The notes: generated by a model from the letters alone, not told the origin. DNA of 64,000 bases from Phaeosaccion multiseriatum (GCA_965112735.1 CBCOSG010000003.1:1-64000), one strand, 5' to 3'; positions 49,212 to 59,868 are shown, numbered from the stretch's first letter. Translations and numbers: made by a program.

Positions 49212-49463
49212 TTATTGGTCCCATTTTTTAACATTAGAACTATGGATAGGGTATTCTTGTATAGTTATTTTTCCTTTAACATTACCGTCCTGTTTAATTT
49301 TATTATGCTTTGTTTTTTTATTTACGCGGTCTACAATAATTTTACCAGTAGTAGGAAATGATTGTTGTACTACACCTATTTCTCCTTTTTGTTTACCCGA
49401 AATAATTTTTACTACATCCCCATTTTTAACATGCATTTTATATACTGTACTATTTTTTTTCAT
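49212..49463 (-). CDS. rpl24: 50S ribosomal protein L24
   Basis: This 83-residue protein has a KOW motif (Gly-Asp-Val-Val-Lys-Ile-Ile-Ser-Gly-Lys-Gln-Lys-Gly). It starts directly after the rpl14 stop with no gap. Confidence 0.92.
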   Translation of the reverse strand: MKKNSTVYKMHVKNGDVVKIISGKQKGEIGVVQQSFPTTGKIIVDRVNKKTKHNKIKQDGNVKGKITIQEYPIHSSNVKKWDQ

Positions 49464-49829
49464 TTAAATTACCTCAGGTGCTAAAGAAATAAGTTTTGTA
49501 AATTCTCTATCTCGAATTTCTCTTGCAATAGGGCCAAAAATTCTTGTTCCTCGAGGGTTTTTTTCTAACGTTATAATAACTACTGCGTTATCATCAAAAC
49601 GGATACTTGTTCCATCATTTCTCTTAATAGTCTTTTTCGTTCTAACAACAACTGCTCGAACAATATCTGACCTTTTTACTCCCATATTAGGATTTGCATC
49701 TTTAATAACACCAATGATGACATCGCCCACTTTAGCATATTTTCGATTTCCGCCTAAAACCCGGATACACATAATTTTTTTTGCGCCTGTATTATCCGCT
49801 ACTGTTAGATATGATTGAGGTTGTATCAT
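49464..49829 (-). CDS. rpl14: 50S ribosomal protein L14
   Basis: This 121-residue protein begins [16 protein letters not shown] and contains [12 protein letters not shown]. Both are highly conserved. Confidence 0.97.
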   Translation of the reverse strand: MIQPQSYLTVADNTGAKKIMCIRVLGGNRKYAKVGDVIIGVIKDANPNMGVKRSDIVRAVVVRTKKTIKRNDGTSIRFDDNAVVIITLEKNPRGTRIFGPIAREIRDREFTKLISLAPEVI

Positions 49830-49870
49830 GTAAAGTTTTCTAGAATTTAAATATTTATAAAAAAGTTGTA

Positions 49871-50119
49871 TTACGTTATTAGTTTAGTCAGAATTGTTTT
49901 TACTTGCCATCTTTTTCTTTTACTTAAAGGTCGACTTTGTTGTAATATAACTTTATCTCCTATACTACATTCATTTAACTCATCGTGGGCCATATATTTT
50001 TTTGTTCGAAGGATTGTTTTTTTATAAAAAGGGTGATGATAGTGATAATCAATTGCAACTATAACACTTTTATTCATTTTATTACTAATAATAATACCTG
50101 TTTGTTCTTTTTGGGCCAT
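49871..50119 (-). CDS. rps17: 30S ribosomal protein S17
   Basis: This 82-residue protein has [11 protein letters not shown] and [10 protein letters not shown]. Its ATG is 3 bases after the rpl29 stop. Confidence 0.94.
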   Translation of the reverse strand: MAQKEQTGIIISNKMNKSVIVAIDYHYHHPFYKKTILRTKKYMAHDELNECSIGDKVILQQSRPLSKRKRWQVKTILTKLIT

Positions 50120-50122
50120 AAT

Positions 50123-50338
50123 TTATTTTTTTAAACTATTTTTGGATGTTTGTTGTGCTGCAACCATTAATACTTGGCGTAATCTATGGCGCGTATGTTT
50201 AAATAAATGAGATTTTAGTTCTTTACGCGTACCTTTTTTAAATCTTAATTTAAACAACTGTTCTCTGACTAATAAAATTTCTTTCTGAAGTTCTATTAAA
50301 TTTAAGTTCTCAACTTCTTTTATTTTTGGCAAACTCAT
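50123..50338 (-). CDS. rpl29: 50S ribosomal protein L29
   Basis: This 71-residue basic helical protein has Glu-Leu-Gln-Lys-Glu-Ile-Leu-Leu-Val-Arg-Glu-Gln-Leu-Phe-Lys-Leu-Arg. It matches L29 in length and in its position between rpl16 and rps17. Confidence 0.92.
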   Translation of the reverse strand: MSLPKIKEVENLNLIELQKEILLVREQLFKLRFKKGTRKELKSHLFKHTRHRLRQVLMVAAQQTSKNSLKK

Positions 50339-50356
50339 ATAAAATTATTTAGGTTC

Positions 50357-50764
50357 TTAATTTTTTACAATAAACTTTGTTTTAATTGGCAATTTATAAG
50401 CAGCGGTTAGCATTGCATTTTTAGCTAATTCTAATGAAACACCACTTAGTTCAAATAATATTTTACCAGGTTTAACTACAGCTACCCAATATTCAACTGA
50501 ACCTTTTCCGGAACCCATTCTTGATTCAGCAGCTCGGGCTGTAACAGGTTTATCTGGAAAAACCATAATCCAAAGTTTTCCACCACGTTTTGTATATCTT
50601 GTTATTGTTCGGCGAGTTGCTTCAATTTGACGTGACGTTATCCAAGTTGGTTCTAATGCTTGAATAGCATAATCACCAAAATTTATTTTTGTCCCACGTG
50701 TTGCTTTTCCTCTTAAATTTCCTCGATGATGTTTCCTATATTTTGTTCTTTTTGGACTTAGCAT
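50357..50764 (-). CDS. rpl16: 50S ribosomal protein L16
   Basis: This 135-residue protein starts [11 protein letters not shown] and has the conserved [13 protein letters not shown]. It is uninterrupted, without the intron of green plastids. Confidence 0.97.
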   Translation of the reverse strand: MLSPKRTKYRKHHRGNLRGKATRGTKINFGDYAIQALEPTWITSRQIEATRRTITRYTKRGGKLWIMVFPDKPVTARAAESRMGSGKGSVEYWVAVVKPGKILFELSGVSLELAKNAMLTAAYKLPIKTKFIVKN

Positions 50765-50791
50765 ATTAATTTTTAAATAAATAAAATGTAT

Positions 50792-51478
50792 TTATGATCC
50801 TAGTTTTTTGATATTTAAAATTTCTCCTTTAAATAACCATACCTTTACCCCTAAAATACCATATTTTGTTGGGGCTATTTTTTCAGTATAATCAATTTGT
50901 GCCCTTAAAGTCTGTAAAGGAATACGACCTTCTTTGCGCCACTCCGTTCTTGCAATTTCAGCACCATTTAGCCGTCCAGATATTTGTATTTTAATACCTT
51001 GAACACTAGGAGAAACATTTTTAATAATTAATTTCATTGCTCTACGGAATGGGGTTTGTTTTGTTAATTCTTGGACTAACATATCGCCAACCATATTAGC
51101 TTCTACAAATTTCTCTTTTACCTCATTCACAAAAATTCTCAAACTAGGAATCTCTATAGTACTTTGTAATCGTTTATATAGCTCTTGTATACCACTCCCA
51201 TTTCGACCAATAAATTTTCCGGGTGATGATAATTCAATAGAAACAATAATTTCATCATCATTTGTTCTTACAATTAAAATTTTATTTAAACCTACCTTAT
51301 CAAAACCTCGTTTTTCTAGGTCGAAATTTTTGAATTCTAAATAGTCTTGGGTTATTTTTCTGATTTTAAAATCTTCTTGAATTAATTTAGAGTAAACCGT
51401 TAGTTTTGAATACCAAGACGAATAGTGTTGTTGCGTTATTCCAAGTCTAAATCCTAATGGATGTGTTTTATGTCCCAC
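50792..51478 (-). CDS. rps3: 30S ribosomal protein S3
   Basis: This 228-residue protein starts Met-Gly-His-Lys-Thr-His-Pro-Leu-Gly-Phe-Arg-Leu-Gly, has a KH-type loop (Gly-Lys-Phe-Ile-Gly-Arg-Asn-Gly-Ser-Gly), and carries the C-terminal domain with Gly-Arg-Leu-Asn-Gly-Ala-Glu-Ile-Ala-Arg. Confidence 0.97.
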   Translation of the reverse strand: MGHKTHPLGFRLGITQQHYSSWYSKLTVYSKLIQEDFKIRKITQDYLEFKNFDLEKRGFDKVGLNKILIVRTNDDEIIVSIELSSPGKFIGRNGSGIQELYKRLQSTIEIPSLRIFVNEVKEKFVEANMVGDMLVQELTKQTPFRRAMKLIIKNVSPSVQGIKIQISGRLNGAEIARTEWRKEGRIPLQTLRAQIDYTEKIAPTKYGILGVKVWLFKGEILNIKKLGS

Positions 51479-51495
51479 AATATTTTTATATTAAA

Positions 51496-51846
51496 TTAAT
51501 AATTTCTAGTATTCATAATTATTGTAATATGGCACGTTGGTCTACGAATTTGAAATCCTCTGCCTTTTGCACGTGGTCTTACACGACGTAAAATAGGGCC
51601 TTGGTCGGCAAAAGCTGTTTCAATTATTAAATTTTGTTTTTTTAATGAAAAATTATTTTCAGCGTTTGAGGCCGCAGCAGTTAGAATTTGCCAAATTGGT
51701 GTACAAGCACGATATGGTAAAAATTCTAGTATCATTAATGCTTCTTTATATGAGCGTCCTCTAATTTGATCTAATACACGGCGAACTTTCATTGGCGATA
51801 TTCTTAAAAATCTACTGCTGGCTTTTACTTGTATGTTGTTGTTCAT
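51496..51846 (-). CDS. rpl22: 50S ribosomal protein L22
   Basis: This 116-residue exit-tunnel protein has [15 protein letters not shown] and a tunnel hairpin ([10 protein letters not shown]). Confidence 0.95.
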   Translation of the reverse strand: MNNNIQVKASSRFLRISPMKVRRVLDQIRGRSYKEALMILEFLPYRACTPIWQILTAAASNAENNFSLKKQNLIIETAFADQGPILRRVRPRAKGRGFQIRRPTCHITIIMNTRNY

Positions 51847-51858
51847 ATATTTTTAATA

Positions 51859-52149
51859 CTATCGTTTAGTTTTTCTGTCATTTTTAATATGGGAACGAAA
51901 ATTTCTTGTGGGAATAAATTCCCCTAATTTATGTCCTATAATTTGTTCTGAGATAAAAAGAGGTACATGTTTCTTTCCGTTATATACAGCAATTGTATGT
52001 CCAATCATATTTGGCATAATAACAGACGAGCGTGACCAAGTTTTAATCACTTCTCTTTTTTTATTTTTTTCTGTATTTTTATTTAGTTTTTCAATTTTTT
52101 GTAGAAGATGGTAAGCTATAAAAGGTCCCTTTTTTTGTGATCTAACCAT
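51859..52149 (-). CDS. rps19: 30S ribosomal protein S19
   Basis: This 96-residue protein has Lys-Lys-Gly-Pro-Phe-Ile, Thr-Trp-Ser-Arg-Ser-Ser-Val-Ile and the C-terminal [10 protein letters not shown]. It lies between rpl2 and rpl22. Confidence 0.97.
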   Translation of the reverse strand: MVRSQKKGPFIAYHLLQKIEKLNKNTEKNKKREVIKTWSRSSVIMPNMIGHTIAVYNGKKHVPLFISEQIIGHKLGEFIPTRNFRSHIKNDRKTKR

Positions 52150-52163
52150 AATTTATTTAATTT

Positions 52164-52991
52164 TTATTTTCTTTTTCGAAGGATATAAATATCACTATAT
52201 TTATTTTTTTTACGAGTTCGAACTCCTAAAGCAGCTTTACCCCAAGGTGTATAAGGTTTTGTTCGACCAATCGGAGCACGTCCTTCTCCGCCACCATGAG
52301 GGTGGTCACACGCATTCATAACAGAACCACGTACAGTGGGACGAATACCTAACCACCTCTTTCTTCCAGCTTTACCTAATCTAACACTAGCAATTTCTCG
52401 GTTGCCTACTACTCCAATAGTAGCAGAGCATGTATTTCGAATTAATCGAATTTCTTTAGAAGGAAGCCGTAATGTAACATAATTTCCATCTTTAGCTAAA
52501 ATTCGTGCTGAAGTTCCAGCTGCTCTGACAATTTGACCACCTTTATTTGGAAAAAGTTCAATATTATGGATGTTTATTCCTAATGGTATATTTTTTAATG
52601 GTAAATTATTTCCAGTTTTAATAGGCGAGGATGGTCCTGATTCAATAAAATCATTTATTTTTAAAGATTCCGGACAAATAATATAACGTTTTACCCCATC
52701 CCGGTATTTAACCAAAGCAATACGAGCATTTCGATTAGGATCATATTCAATTGATACTATTTGTCCCGTAATATTATATTTGTCTCGTTTAAAGTCAATA
52801 ACCCTATAACGTTTTTTATGTCCGCCACCTTTATGGCGGGAAGTAATAACACCTCTATTATTTCGACCTCTTGAACGTTGATTTTTTTTTAATAGTTTTT
52901 TTTCCGGATTTATTTTAGTAAGTTCAGTAAACGTTAACTTCCTACGATTTCTAGTTCCTGAAGTCGAAGGTTTACATATACAAATTGCCAT
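52164..52991 (-). CDS. rpl2: 50S ribosomal protein L2
   Basis: This 275-residue protein near the peptidyl-transferase centre keeps Gly-Val-Val-Met-Asn-type context as [14 protein letters not shown], which includes the catalytic-site histidine. It has no intron. Confidence 0.97.
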   Translation of the reverse strand: MAICICKPSTSGTRNRRKLTFTELTKINPEKKLLKKNQRSRGRNNRGVITSRHKGGGHKKRYRVIDFKRDKYNITGQIVSIEYDPNRNARIALVKYRDGVKRYIICPESLKINDFIESGPSSPIKTGNNLPLKNIPLGINIHNIELFPNKGGQIVRAAGTSARILAKDGNYVTLRLPSKEIRLIRNTCSATIGVVGNREIASVRLGKAGRKRWLGIRPTVRGSVMNACDHPHGGGEGRAPIGRTKPYTPWGKAALGVRTRKKNKYSDIYILRKRK

Positions 52992-53022
52992 AACTTTTAA
53001 TTTTGCCTTTTAAAAAAATAAA

Positions 53023-53319
53023 TTAGTTGTCAAATAAATTAATAATATTTCCTTTAGCTAATTTGACAATAGCTTTTTTATATCTAGGTTTTACTCCGTA
53101 AAAACCATTTCGAGGAGCTTTTTTTTCAGGTAAACGACATGTATTAATTTTTATAACTTTTACCTGGAATAAAAATTCAATTGTCTGCTTTATGATTGGT
53201 TTGGTTGTTTTTGGATCAACTATAAATGTATATTGATTATTTTCAACTAGTTGAATAGCTTTTTGAGTTATCAATGGGTACTTTATTGATTCAATCTGTA
53301 AATATTTTCTTATTTTCAT
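53023..53319 (-). CDS. rpl23: 50S ribosomal protein L23
   Basis: This 98-residue tunnel-exit protein has Tyr-Thr-Phe-Ile-Val-Asp-Pro-Lys-Thr-Thr-Lys-Pro and Gly-Tyr-type Asn-Gly-Phe-Tyr-Gly-Val-Lys-Pro-Arg-Tyr-Lys-Lys. The start is 1 base after the rpl4 stop. Confidence 0.93.
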   Translation of the reverse strand: MKIRKYLQIESIKYPLITQKAIQLVENNQYTFIVDPKTTKPIIKQTIEFLFQVKVIKINTCRLPEKKAPRNGFYGVKPRYKKAIVKLAKGNIINLFDN

Positions 53320-53320
53320 A

Positions 53321-53977
53321 TCAATTATTGTATAATTCTTGAATTGTTTTTAAACTGCTTAACATAATTATTAATTGTTTAGATAATACTAAATCTTTTA
53401 TATTTAATTTATCCGAAGGAATTAGTGTTATATTTTTTAAATTTTTTGTGGCTATACGCATATTACTAGTATCGTAGTCTTTTGGCAGAATAATTCCAAT
53501 CTTATTAGATAAATTGATTTTTAAATCTAATGTTCGAATCATATTTAAAAAATCTTTTGTTTTTTTTGTTGGAAGAACAAAATCTTCAACTAATTGAATT
53601 TGGTTTTGTTTCTTAAATAAAGTTAATCTTAAAGCCAATCTTAGTTCTTTCCGGTTTAATTTACAATTATATTTTCTAGGTTTTGGACCAAAAGAAACTC
53701 CACCACCGTTCCAAAGAGGAGATCGAGTTGACCCAGCTCTAGCCTGGCCCGTTCCTTTCTGCTTCCAAGGTTTACGGCCCCCACCTCTAACCTCTGATCT
53801 AGTCTTTGAACTTGCTGTACCTTGTCTTTGGTTTTTTAATTGATTTTGAAATGCACGATGAATTATATAATTTGTTGTATTATCAGAGGTGTCTTTTGCA
53901 TAATTTGCTTTAATTTGTAAAGCTAAATTTAACTTTTCCCCGTTTTCTTTTCTAATCTCAAGGTCTGTTTTTATCAT
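53321..53977 (-). CDS. rpl4: 50S ribosomal protein L4
   Basis: This 218-residue protein has [19 protein letters not shown], the rRNA-binding loop. Its ATG overlaps the rpl3 TGA as ATGA, a classic translational-coupling arrangement. Confidence 0.95.
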   Translation of the reverse strand: MIKTDLEIRKENGEKLNLALQIKANYAKDTSDNTTNYIIHRAFQNQLKNQRQGTASSKTRSEVRGGGRKPWKQKGTGQARAGSTRSPLWNGGGVSFGPKPRKYNCKLNRKELRLALRLTLFKKQNQIQLVEDFVLPTKKTKDFLNMIRTLDLKINLSNKIGIILPKDYDTSNMRIATKNLKNITLIPSDKLNIKDLVLSKQLIIMLSSLKTIQELYNN

Positions 53978-54600
53978 AATTTCGATGAAATAATATTAAT
54001 TAAATTACCCGGTTTTCCTGGAATACTTCCTTTAATAATTAAAAGGTTTTGTTTATGGTTAATACCTAAAATTTTTAATTTAGAAACGGTTGAATTGCTT
54101 CCTCCTAGGTGGCCGGCCATTTTTTTTCCAGGAAAAATACGTCCTGGTGTAGTACCTGCTCCAATTGAACCTGGAGCACGATGGTTCTTAGAACCGTGAC
54201 TCATAGGACCTCGTTTAAAATTATGACGTTTTTGATTACCACTAAAGCCTTTACCTACACTTTTACCGGTTACATCAAGTAATTGACCCACCTTAAAATT
54301 TTCTATATTAAGGTGTTGACCTAAAGAAAAATCTTCTGTGTTAGAAACACGATATTCCTTTAAAAAAGCAAGTGGAGGAGAATTTGTTTTTTTTAAATGT
54401 CCTAATTGAGCTTTAGTTAATTTCTTTTTATTTACCTCAGAATAGCCAATTTGAATTGCATCATAATTGTCCTTTGATTTAGTTTTTATTTGCGTAATAA
54501 TGCAGGGTCCAACTTGAATCACGGTTACAGGAATCGCTAATCCTTCCTCAGTAAAAATTTGAGTGATCCCGATTTTATTGCCAAATAGTCCAATAGACAC
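53974..54600 (-). CDS. rpl3: 50S ribosomal protein L3
   Basis: This 208-residue protein is the first gene of the 29-gene cluster. It starts [16 protein letters not shown] and has [11 protein letters not shown] and [11 protein letters not shown]. Both are conserved. Confidence 0.96.
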   Translation of the reverse strand: MSIGLFGNKIGITQIFTEEGLAIPVTVIQVGPCIITQIKTKSKDNYDAIQIGYSEVNKKKLTKAQLGHLKKTNSPPLAFLKEYRVSNTEDFSLGQHLNIENFKVGQLLDVTGKSVGKGFSGNQKRHNFKRGPMSHGSKNHRAPGSIGAGTTPGRIFPGKKMAGHLGGSNSTVSKLKILGINHKQNLLIIKGSIPGKPGNLINIISSKL

Positions 54601-54660
54601 AATTATTTATACCCCGCTTTTTACAATAAATTAAAATTTTATTTATCTTGTCTAATGAAA

Positions 54661-54689
54661 TTTATAATTTTTACTATAAATCCAGTCTA
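54661..54689 (-). promoter_or_regulatory. Candidate promoter of the ribosomal-protein superoperon
   Basis: On the minus strand TAGACT (54689-54684) and TATAAA (54666-54661) are separated by exactly 17 bases, with the -10 box 60 bases upstream of rpl3. It fits a sigma70-type plastid promoter. Confidence 0.5.
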
Positions 54690-54800
54690 CTTTTTAATCT
54701 TAAATAGTAAGACGACTGTAACTTTGTTTGACTTTTGATGTCCAGTGATAACAATTTACTGTAGTTAATAATAAAAAATATAAATAGGATGAAAAATGTA

Positions 54801-54829
54801 TTGACTAAAAAGGAAATTTATAATACATT
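54801..54829 (+). promoter_or_regulatory. Candidate promoter of ycf39
   Basis: TTGACT (54801-54806) and TACATT (54824-54829) are separated by 17 bases, 28 bases before the ycf39 ATG. A TTGAC at 54730 is a possible second -35. Confidence 0.55.
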
Positions 54830-54856
54830 ATATCTAACAATAAAAAAAATTATATT

Positions 54857-55861
54857 ATGACTCTACTAATTATAGGAGGTACTGGTACTTTAGGTAGACA
54901 ACTAGTACGCAAAGCTTTAGCAAAAGGATTGAAAGTAAGATGTATAGTTAGAAATAAACAAAATGCAAATTATTTAGAGAAATGGGGGGCGGAATTAGTT
55001 TATGGTGACTTATCTTTACCTGAGACATTAGTTCTTTCTTTTCAAGGAGTTACATCGGTTATTGACGTCTCTACTACTCGTCCAGAAGATGAAAATAATA
55101 TGTTTGATATTGATTGGCTAGGAAAATTAATTTTAATCGAGTTGGCAAAACGGGTTAATGTGAAGCATTTCATTTTTTTTTCAATTTTTAACGCCGAAAA
55201 ATATTTATACATTTCGTTAATGAGAATGAAAGCTAATATTGAAAATGTTTTAAAAAATTCAGGCGTACCTTATACAATTTTTCAATGTGGTGGATTTTAT
55301 CAAGCTTTAATTGATCAATATGCTATTCCTGTAATAGAACAAAAACCCATTTGGATAACAAAAGAAGCTACACCAGTTTCTTATATCGATACACAGGATG
55401 CAGCACTTTTTTGTCTTAAAAGTTTATCGATTGAAAAAACAAAAAATTGTACCTTTTTTCTAGGAGTTGAAAATTCTTGGCTTTCACAAAATATAATTAC
55501 TTTATGTGAACAACTTTCTGGTCAAAAAGCTGTAATTCAATTTGTTCCTTTATTTGTTGTAAGACTTGTTAGACAGATTACAGGTTTTTTTAGTTGGAGT
55601 TCAAAAATTAGCGATCGTTTAGCTTTTATTGAAGTTTTAATCGATAATGCTAAATTTGTTTCTTCAGTTTCTATATTGTATAAAACTTTTGATATCAAAT
55701 CAGATGAATTACTACCATTAGAAGAATATCTTAGACAATATTTTGAATTAATTGTAGTTACTTTAGAGAAATTTCATGTAGGTAAAAATATGACACCAAA
55801 AGATCTGGTTAAGATGCGTATTCCAGAAGATTCCCGTATGGATTATAAAATTAAATTTTAG
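54857..55861 (+). CDS. ycf39: Ycf39, NAD(P)-binding PSII assembly / chlorophyll-delivery factor
   Basis: This is an atypical short-chain dehydrogenase-like protein. The N-terminal Rossmann glycine motif is Gly-Gly-Thr-Gly-Thr-Leu-Gly-Arg-Gln-Leu-Val. Gly-Asp-Leu-Ser follows near residue 51, and Tyr-type Ser-Gly-Val-Pro-Tyr-Thr near 134. Ycf39 works with chlorophyll synthase and early D1 assembly in cyanobacteria. The 334-residue length is usual. It is divergent from rpl3 and convergent with rpl12. Confidence 0.95.
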   Translation: MTLLIIGGTGTLGRQLVRKALAKGLKVRCIVRNKQNANYLEKWGAELVYGDLSLPETLVLSFQGVTSVIDVSTTRPEDENNMFDIDWLGKLILIELAKRVNVKHFIFFSIFNAEKYLYISLMRMKANIENVLKNSGVPYTIFQCGGFYQALIDQYAIPVIEQKPIWITKEATPVSYIDTQDAALFCLKSLSIEKTKNCTFFLGVENSWLSQNIITLCEQLSGQKAVIQFVPLFVVRLVRQITGFFSWSSKISDRLAFIEVLIDNAKFVSSVSILYKTFDIKSDELLPLEEYLRQYFELIVVTLEKFHVGKNMTPKDLVKMRIPEDSRMDYKIKF

Positions 55862-55991
55862 ATTCAAAAATACTTATAACTTTAGCTTAAACTAAACTTG
55901 TGAGTACAAAACATTAAAGAATCTTGTAGAATAAAATCTAATTATAAAATTTTATAATGAAATTGATTATCCAAAAATTAATTTGTAAAAC

Positions 55992-56015
55992 TCTAATACT
56001 TAATTAAGTATTAGA
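55992..56015. terminator. 24-base perfect palindrome between ycf39 and rpl12
   Basis: TCTAATACTTAA and TTAAGTATTAGA are exact reverse complements with no loop, in the gap where ycf39 and rpl12 converge. This fits a bidirectional 3' end element. Nothing else is seen in 55862-56078. Confidence 0.6.
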
Positions 56016-56078
56016 ATCTAGTAAACTAACTAAATTATGTAAGAAAAAATTTCTAACACTATATTTTTTTAGATTTAT

Positions 56079-56474
56079 TTATTTTATAGCTACTTTACCA
56101 CCAGCTGCTTCTAATTGTTTTTTTAAATCATCCGCTGTTTCTTTTGGAACACCTTCTTTTAAAGTTTTAGGGGCGCTTTCTACTAAATCTTTAGCTTCTT
56201 TTAAACCTAATCCTGTTACTGTACGTACTACTTTTAAAATAGCAATTTTCTTATCCGCCGGTACTTCTTCAAGTATTATATCAAATTCTGTTTTTTCATC
56301 TGAAGCCGCTTTATCTCCAGCTCCATCTGCACCCGAATTCATGACCATCATGCCCCCACTAACTGAGGATGCATCAACATTAAAAGTTTCTTCAATTTTT
56401 TCAACTAATTGAGATGCTTCTAATAACGTTAATTCTTTTAAACTCTCAATTATAGGACTAAGTTTTTCACTCAT
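56079..56474 (-). CDS. rpl12: 50S ribosomal protein L7/L12
   Basis: This 131-residue stalk protein has an N-terminal dimerisation helix pair, a Gly/Ala/Asp hinge, and the C-terminal factor-binding domain with Lys-Ile-Ala-Ile-Leu-Lys-Val-Val-Arg and [10 protein letters not shown]. It is the last gene of the rpl11-rpl1-rpl12 run. rpl10 is absent, as in plastids. Confidence 0.96.
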   Translation of the reverse strand: MSEKLSPIIESLKELTLLEASQLVEKIEETFNVDASSVSGGMMVMNSGADGAGDKAASDEKTEFDIILEEVPADKKIAILKVVRTVTGLGLKEAKDLVESAPKTLKEGVPKETADDLKKQLEAAGGKVAIK

Positions 56475-56523
56475 ATTTTTTGTTGGTTAAGTTTTTCTCT
56501 TTTAATAAACTAAACTTTAAAAA

Positions 56524-57228
56524 TTATTCCAAAACTAAATTTTTAAATTCACTAATATCTAAACGAATAGATGGTCCCATTGTATTACAAATATGAAAGT
56601 TTTTAAAATATTTACCTTTAACCCCAGTAGGTTTATTTTTTTCAATAGATTGGTATACAGAAATTAAATTTTCTAATAGATCTGTTTCTGTAAAATTTGT
56701 TTTACCAAAAGTTAAATGAACAATTCCTGTTCTATCTGCTCTATATTCAAGTTTACCTCGTTTAAATTCATTTAATGTTGTCATTATATCCGTTGTAACT
56801 GTTCCAGCCTTTGGCGAGGGCATTAAACCTTTAGGTCCTAATACTCTTCCTAACTTGGCAAGTTTTGGCATCATTTCGGGAGTAGATATTAGAATATCAA
56901 AATCAAATTTATCTTTTGTAATTAAATTTAATAAATCATCTGACCCTACAATATCAGCTAGTTCTGAATATTGGGGTAAAATTTTAGTTTCTTGAACAAG
57001 AAGAGCAATTTTTTTAGTTTTTCCCGTTCCTTTGGGTAAAATTAAAGTACTTCTTAATTGTTGATCACTATACCTAGGGTTAATATTTAAGGTAATATGG
57101 GCCTCTACTGATTCAGTAAATTTAGCAGTAGCAGTTTCTTTAATAAGACTAATACTTTCTTGCGGTGAATATGATGATTTTACAATTTTTGCATTAAGAT
57201 TATTTTTTCGTTGGGAAATTTTTGGCAT
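56524..57228 (-). CDS. rpl1: 50S ribosomal protein L1
   Basis: This 234-residue L1-stalk protein has Leu-Gly-Arg-Val-Leu-Gly-Pro-Lys-Gly-Leu-Met-Pro-Ser-Pro-Lys-Ala-Gly-Thr-Val, the family signature. It is full length and downstream of rpl11. Confidence 0.97.
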   Translation of the reverse strand: MPKISQRKNNLNAKIVKSSYSPQESISLIKETATAKFTESVEAHITLNINPRYSDQQLRSTLILPKGTGKTKKIALLVQETKILPQYSELADIVGSDDLLNLITKDKFDFDILISTPEMMPKLAKLGRVLGPKGLMPSPKAGTVTTDIMTTLNEFKRGKLEYRADRTGIVHLTFGKTNFTETDLLENLISVYQSIEKNKPTGVKGKYFKNFHICNTMGPSIRLDISEFKNLVLE

Positions 57229-57265
57229 AATAATTTTTCTTATTCTAATATATTATTTAAGTTAT

Positions 57266-57691
57266 TTATTCACTAATTGTAATACCCATATTTTTGGCAG
57301 TTCCTGCTACTATTTTAACAGCACTTTCTAAACTAATTGTATTCAGATCAGGTAATTTAATTTTTGCAATATCTTCCAACTGTTCTTTAGTAATAGAAGC
57401 TACAATAATTTTATTAGGTTCAGAAGAACCTTTTTTAATTTTAGCGGCTTTAATTAATAGAACAGAAGCAGGAGGAGTTTTTAAGATAAAAGAATATGAA
57501 CGATCTTCATAAACTGAAATTTCTACTGGGATTATTAGATCTCCTTTATCAGCTGTCTTTTCATTATATTCTTTACAGAATGCTGCGATATTAACGCCAT
57601 GTTGACTTAAGGCTGGCCCAACGGGAGGTGCTGGAATAGCTTTACCAGCTTTTAAAGCTAACTTGATAAGAGCAGAAATTTTTTTGGCCAT
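57266..57691 (-). CDS. rpl11: 50S ribosomal protein L11
   Basis: This 141-residue protein has [14 protein letters not shown] and Asn-Met-Gly-Ile near the C-terminus. It binds the GTPase-associated rRNA. Confidence 0.97.
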   Translation of the reverse strand: MAKKISALIKLALKAGKAIPAPPVGPALSQHGVNIAAFCKEYNEKTADKGDLIIPVEISVYEDRSYSFILKTPPASVLLIKAAKIKKGSSEPNKIIVASITKEQLEDIAKIKLPDLNTISLESAVKIVAGTAKNMGITISE

Positions 57692-57796
57692 AGTTTGTTT
57701 AGTATTTAATTTAATAAAATTATTCTATATTTAAAATCCTACCTATAGGTATACCTTAAAATTGTTTTGTTTACTAGAGATAAAATTATTCAATAT

Positions 57797-57869
57797 CACG
57801 CCTTGAAGGACTTGAACCCTCGACATTAGGTTTTGGAGACCTACGTTCTACCAACTGAACTAAAGACGC
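57797..57869 (-). tRNA. trnW(CCA): tRNA-Trp (CCA)
   Basis: This is a 73-nt cloverleaf with acceptor GCGTCTT pairing AAGGCGT (G-T wobbles allowed), D-arm GTTC-AGTTGGTA-GAAC, anticodon CCA within CTCCAAA, and T-arm GAGGG-TTCAAGT-CCTTC. The gap 57870-58027 has a repeated TAGACCTG/CAGATCTA-like pair and no gene. Confidence 0.95.
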
Positions 57870-58027
57870 GCACACTAGAAGTTAGTACAAAGTTTAGACC
57901 TGCTTACAAATAATTGCAAAAATGTGCTGCTTTTTATTAAAACCTGACACGTTGTATTTACATTTTTGTACAGATCTAAACCGTATTTTATTATAAACAA
58001 AAAGTTGATTAAATGTCAATATTATAT

Positions 58028-58156
58028 TTAAAAACTTGGAAAAGTTAAAGCGTCGGGATAAAAACGATTCACTTCAATTATAAATCCTGCTGTAAAAGTC
58101 ATCCATGCAGCTAATAAAACGGGTGCCATGGTAAGATATTTTAAAAAATTACTCAT
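58028..58156 (-). CDS. psaJ: Photosystem I subunit PsaJ
   Basis: This 42-residue single-helix protein starts Met-Ser-Asn-Phe-Leu-Lys-Tyr-Leu and includes [14 protein letters not shown], then Glu-x-Asn-Arg-Phe-Tyr-Pro-Asp. It follows psaF, the conserved order. Confidence 0.95.
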   Translation of the reverse strand: MSNFLKYLTMAPVLLAAWMTFTAGFIIEVNRFYPDALTFPSF

Positions 58157-58228
58157 TTAAATCAATTCCTTAAATATTTATTTATTGTTAAATGAAGATA
58201 AATATGGAAATTTAGAATACTTAAAATT

Positions 58229-58786
58229 CTATCTAGGAGAAATAGTAATTTCAGAAGAATCTGCTAATAAATCACCAGTAATGTACTCTTTCCAAGCAGA
58301 AACTGGCCAAATAAATCCACTAGACATAATTGTCAATGCTAATGGAACATCAATAAGAATTTCTTGTTGTGTAGGATTTGCAGTAGTACTAACCGTACGT
58401 ATATATTTTCGTCCAACCCAACCAATCCAGCCAGTAATATAAAGAAATACAATTCCAGGAATTAAAAATTCTGCAGCATGACTCCATCTTCCATCTGTAA
58501 TTAAATGGGGCAATCCATCTTTACCACAAAGTAATCCTGAGTGTGAATACCGATCAAATCTTACTTTAGTACGTTCAATTTGTTGTTCTAAAGCTAATGC
58601 CGGTGGAGAATTAGGTTCATATTTTTTTACTCGTCCTTCCAGTTTTTTAATACTAGTATTTAACCGTTTAGAAAATACAGTTGATTCATTACAAGGTGTC
58701 AAATTTGCTACATCTGCGAATACAAAATTTGGCATGGTAATGCAACAAGTAAAAAAAACAAAACAAAATTTCTTAAAAATCGTCAT
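58229..58786 (-). CDS. psaF: Photosystem I subunit PsaF
   Basis: PsaF docks plastocyanin or cytochrome c6 at the lumenal side of PSI. The 185-residue precursor has a hydrophobic signal ending near Val-Phe-Ala-Asp (about residue 25). The lumenal domain has a Lys-rich helix ([10 protein letters not shown]), and membrane segments follow. It belongs to the red-lineage plastid gene set, and the signal suggests Sec-dependent insertion. Confidence 0.96.
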   Translation of the reverse strand: MTIFKKFCFVFFTCCITMPNFVFADVANLTPCNESTVFSKRLNTSIKKLEGRVKKYEPNSPPALALEQQIERTKVRFDRYSHSGLLCGKDGLPHLITDGRWSHAAEFLIPGIVFLYITGWIGWVGRKYIRTVSTTANPTQQEILIDVPLALTIMSSGFIWPVSAWKEYITGDLLADSSEITISPR

Positions 58787-58908
58787 TTCTCTAATTTTTT
58801 TTTTATATTAGGTTTAATAAAAAGCGCCGTAAAATAAATGTATTAAATTTTATTTTTCGTTTAATCCAAAACTATTTTACTTATTTATTCTATTAAGAAA
58901 AAGTAATT

Positions 58909-59868
58909 TTAGAAATTTAACTCGGCAGCTTGAACTTTTTCAAACTGTTTTTTCTTAATTACTAAGAATATTTGTGTTAGTAAAACTAATAAAGTAAAAA
59001 TCATATAACCAATAATTCGATTTGGACTTTGTAAAACAATCTCTGTCTCGGTTTGACCAAATCCTCCAACATTAGGATCTTTTGTTAATGGTTGATCAAC
59101 TTGAATAACATCTTTTTCTTTTATAATTAATGATAAACCATTTGGAACAGTTTGGTTAACTTCATTTCCATCATTTGTTAACACTGTTAAATTCATACCG
59201 CCTTTATCTAAAGGACTAATTTGTTTGATTTGACCACTAACTGTAGATATGATAGAATTATTATTACTTTTTTCACCAGTTGGATAAATTTGTCCTCTAC
59301 CTCTATTTGCTCCCACATAAATAGGGTATTTAACAAAATTAATTTTTTTATTTGTAGCCGGATCCGGAGAAAGAACAGGAAATATAATTTCTTGATGTTG
59401 ATCACCAGAAATTGGGCCAACTACTAAAATATTATCTTGTGTTGAACTATAAGGCGCTATATAAACACCTTTACTTTTATCTTTAATTTCTTGAGAAATT
59501 CTATCTTTTGGAGCTAGTTTAAAACCTTCAGGCAAAATAACAACAGCACCAACATTTAAGGGTCCTAATGTACCATTTCCTTGAATTTGCTTAACATCTT
59601 TATTATAAGGAATTTTAACCATAGTTTCAAAAACTTGGTCGGGTAAGATTGCTTGCGGAGCTTCAATTTCAACAGGTTTCTGTGCAAGATGACAATTAGC
59701 ACAAGCAATTCTACCATTCGCTGCACGTGGATTAGTGTAGGCTTGTTGTGCATAAACGGGGTATGCATCAGATTTTTCAATTGAAAAATTAAAAGTTAAA
59801 CATAAAAAGCTCAATAAAATAACAGAAATTTCAACAATTTTATTTAACTTAAATTTAGAGTTCTTCAT
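58909..59868 (-). CDS. petA: Cytochrome f
   Basis: This is the c-type cytochrome of the b6f complex. The 319-residue precursor has a signal peptide of about 35 residues. The mature protein starts Tyr-Pro-Val-Tyr-Ala-Gln-Gln, with Tyr36 as the axial ligand. Heme attachment is Cys56-Ala-Asn-Cys59-His60. One C-terminal membrane anchor is present. Heme attachment needs ccsA and ccs1, which makes the damaged ccs1 of this window notable. Confidence 0.97.
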   Translation of the reverse strand: MKNSKFKLNKIVEISVILLSFLCLTFNFSIEKSDAYPVYAQQAYTNPRAANGRIACANCHLAQKPVEIEAPQAILPDQVFETMVKIPYNKDVKQIQGNGTLGPLNVGAVVILPEGFKLAPKDRISQEIKDKSKGVYIAPYSSTQDNILVVGPISGDQHQEIIFPVLSPDPATNKKINFVKYPIYVGANRGRGQIYPTGEKSNNNSIISTVSGQIKQISPLDKGGMNLTVLTNDGNEVNQTVPNGLSLIIKEKDVIQVDQPLTKDPNVGGFGQTETEIVLQSPNRIIGYMIFTLLVLLTQIFLVIKKKQFEKVQAAELNF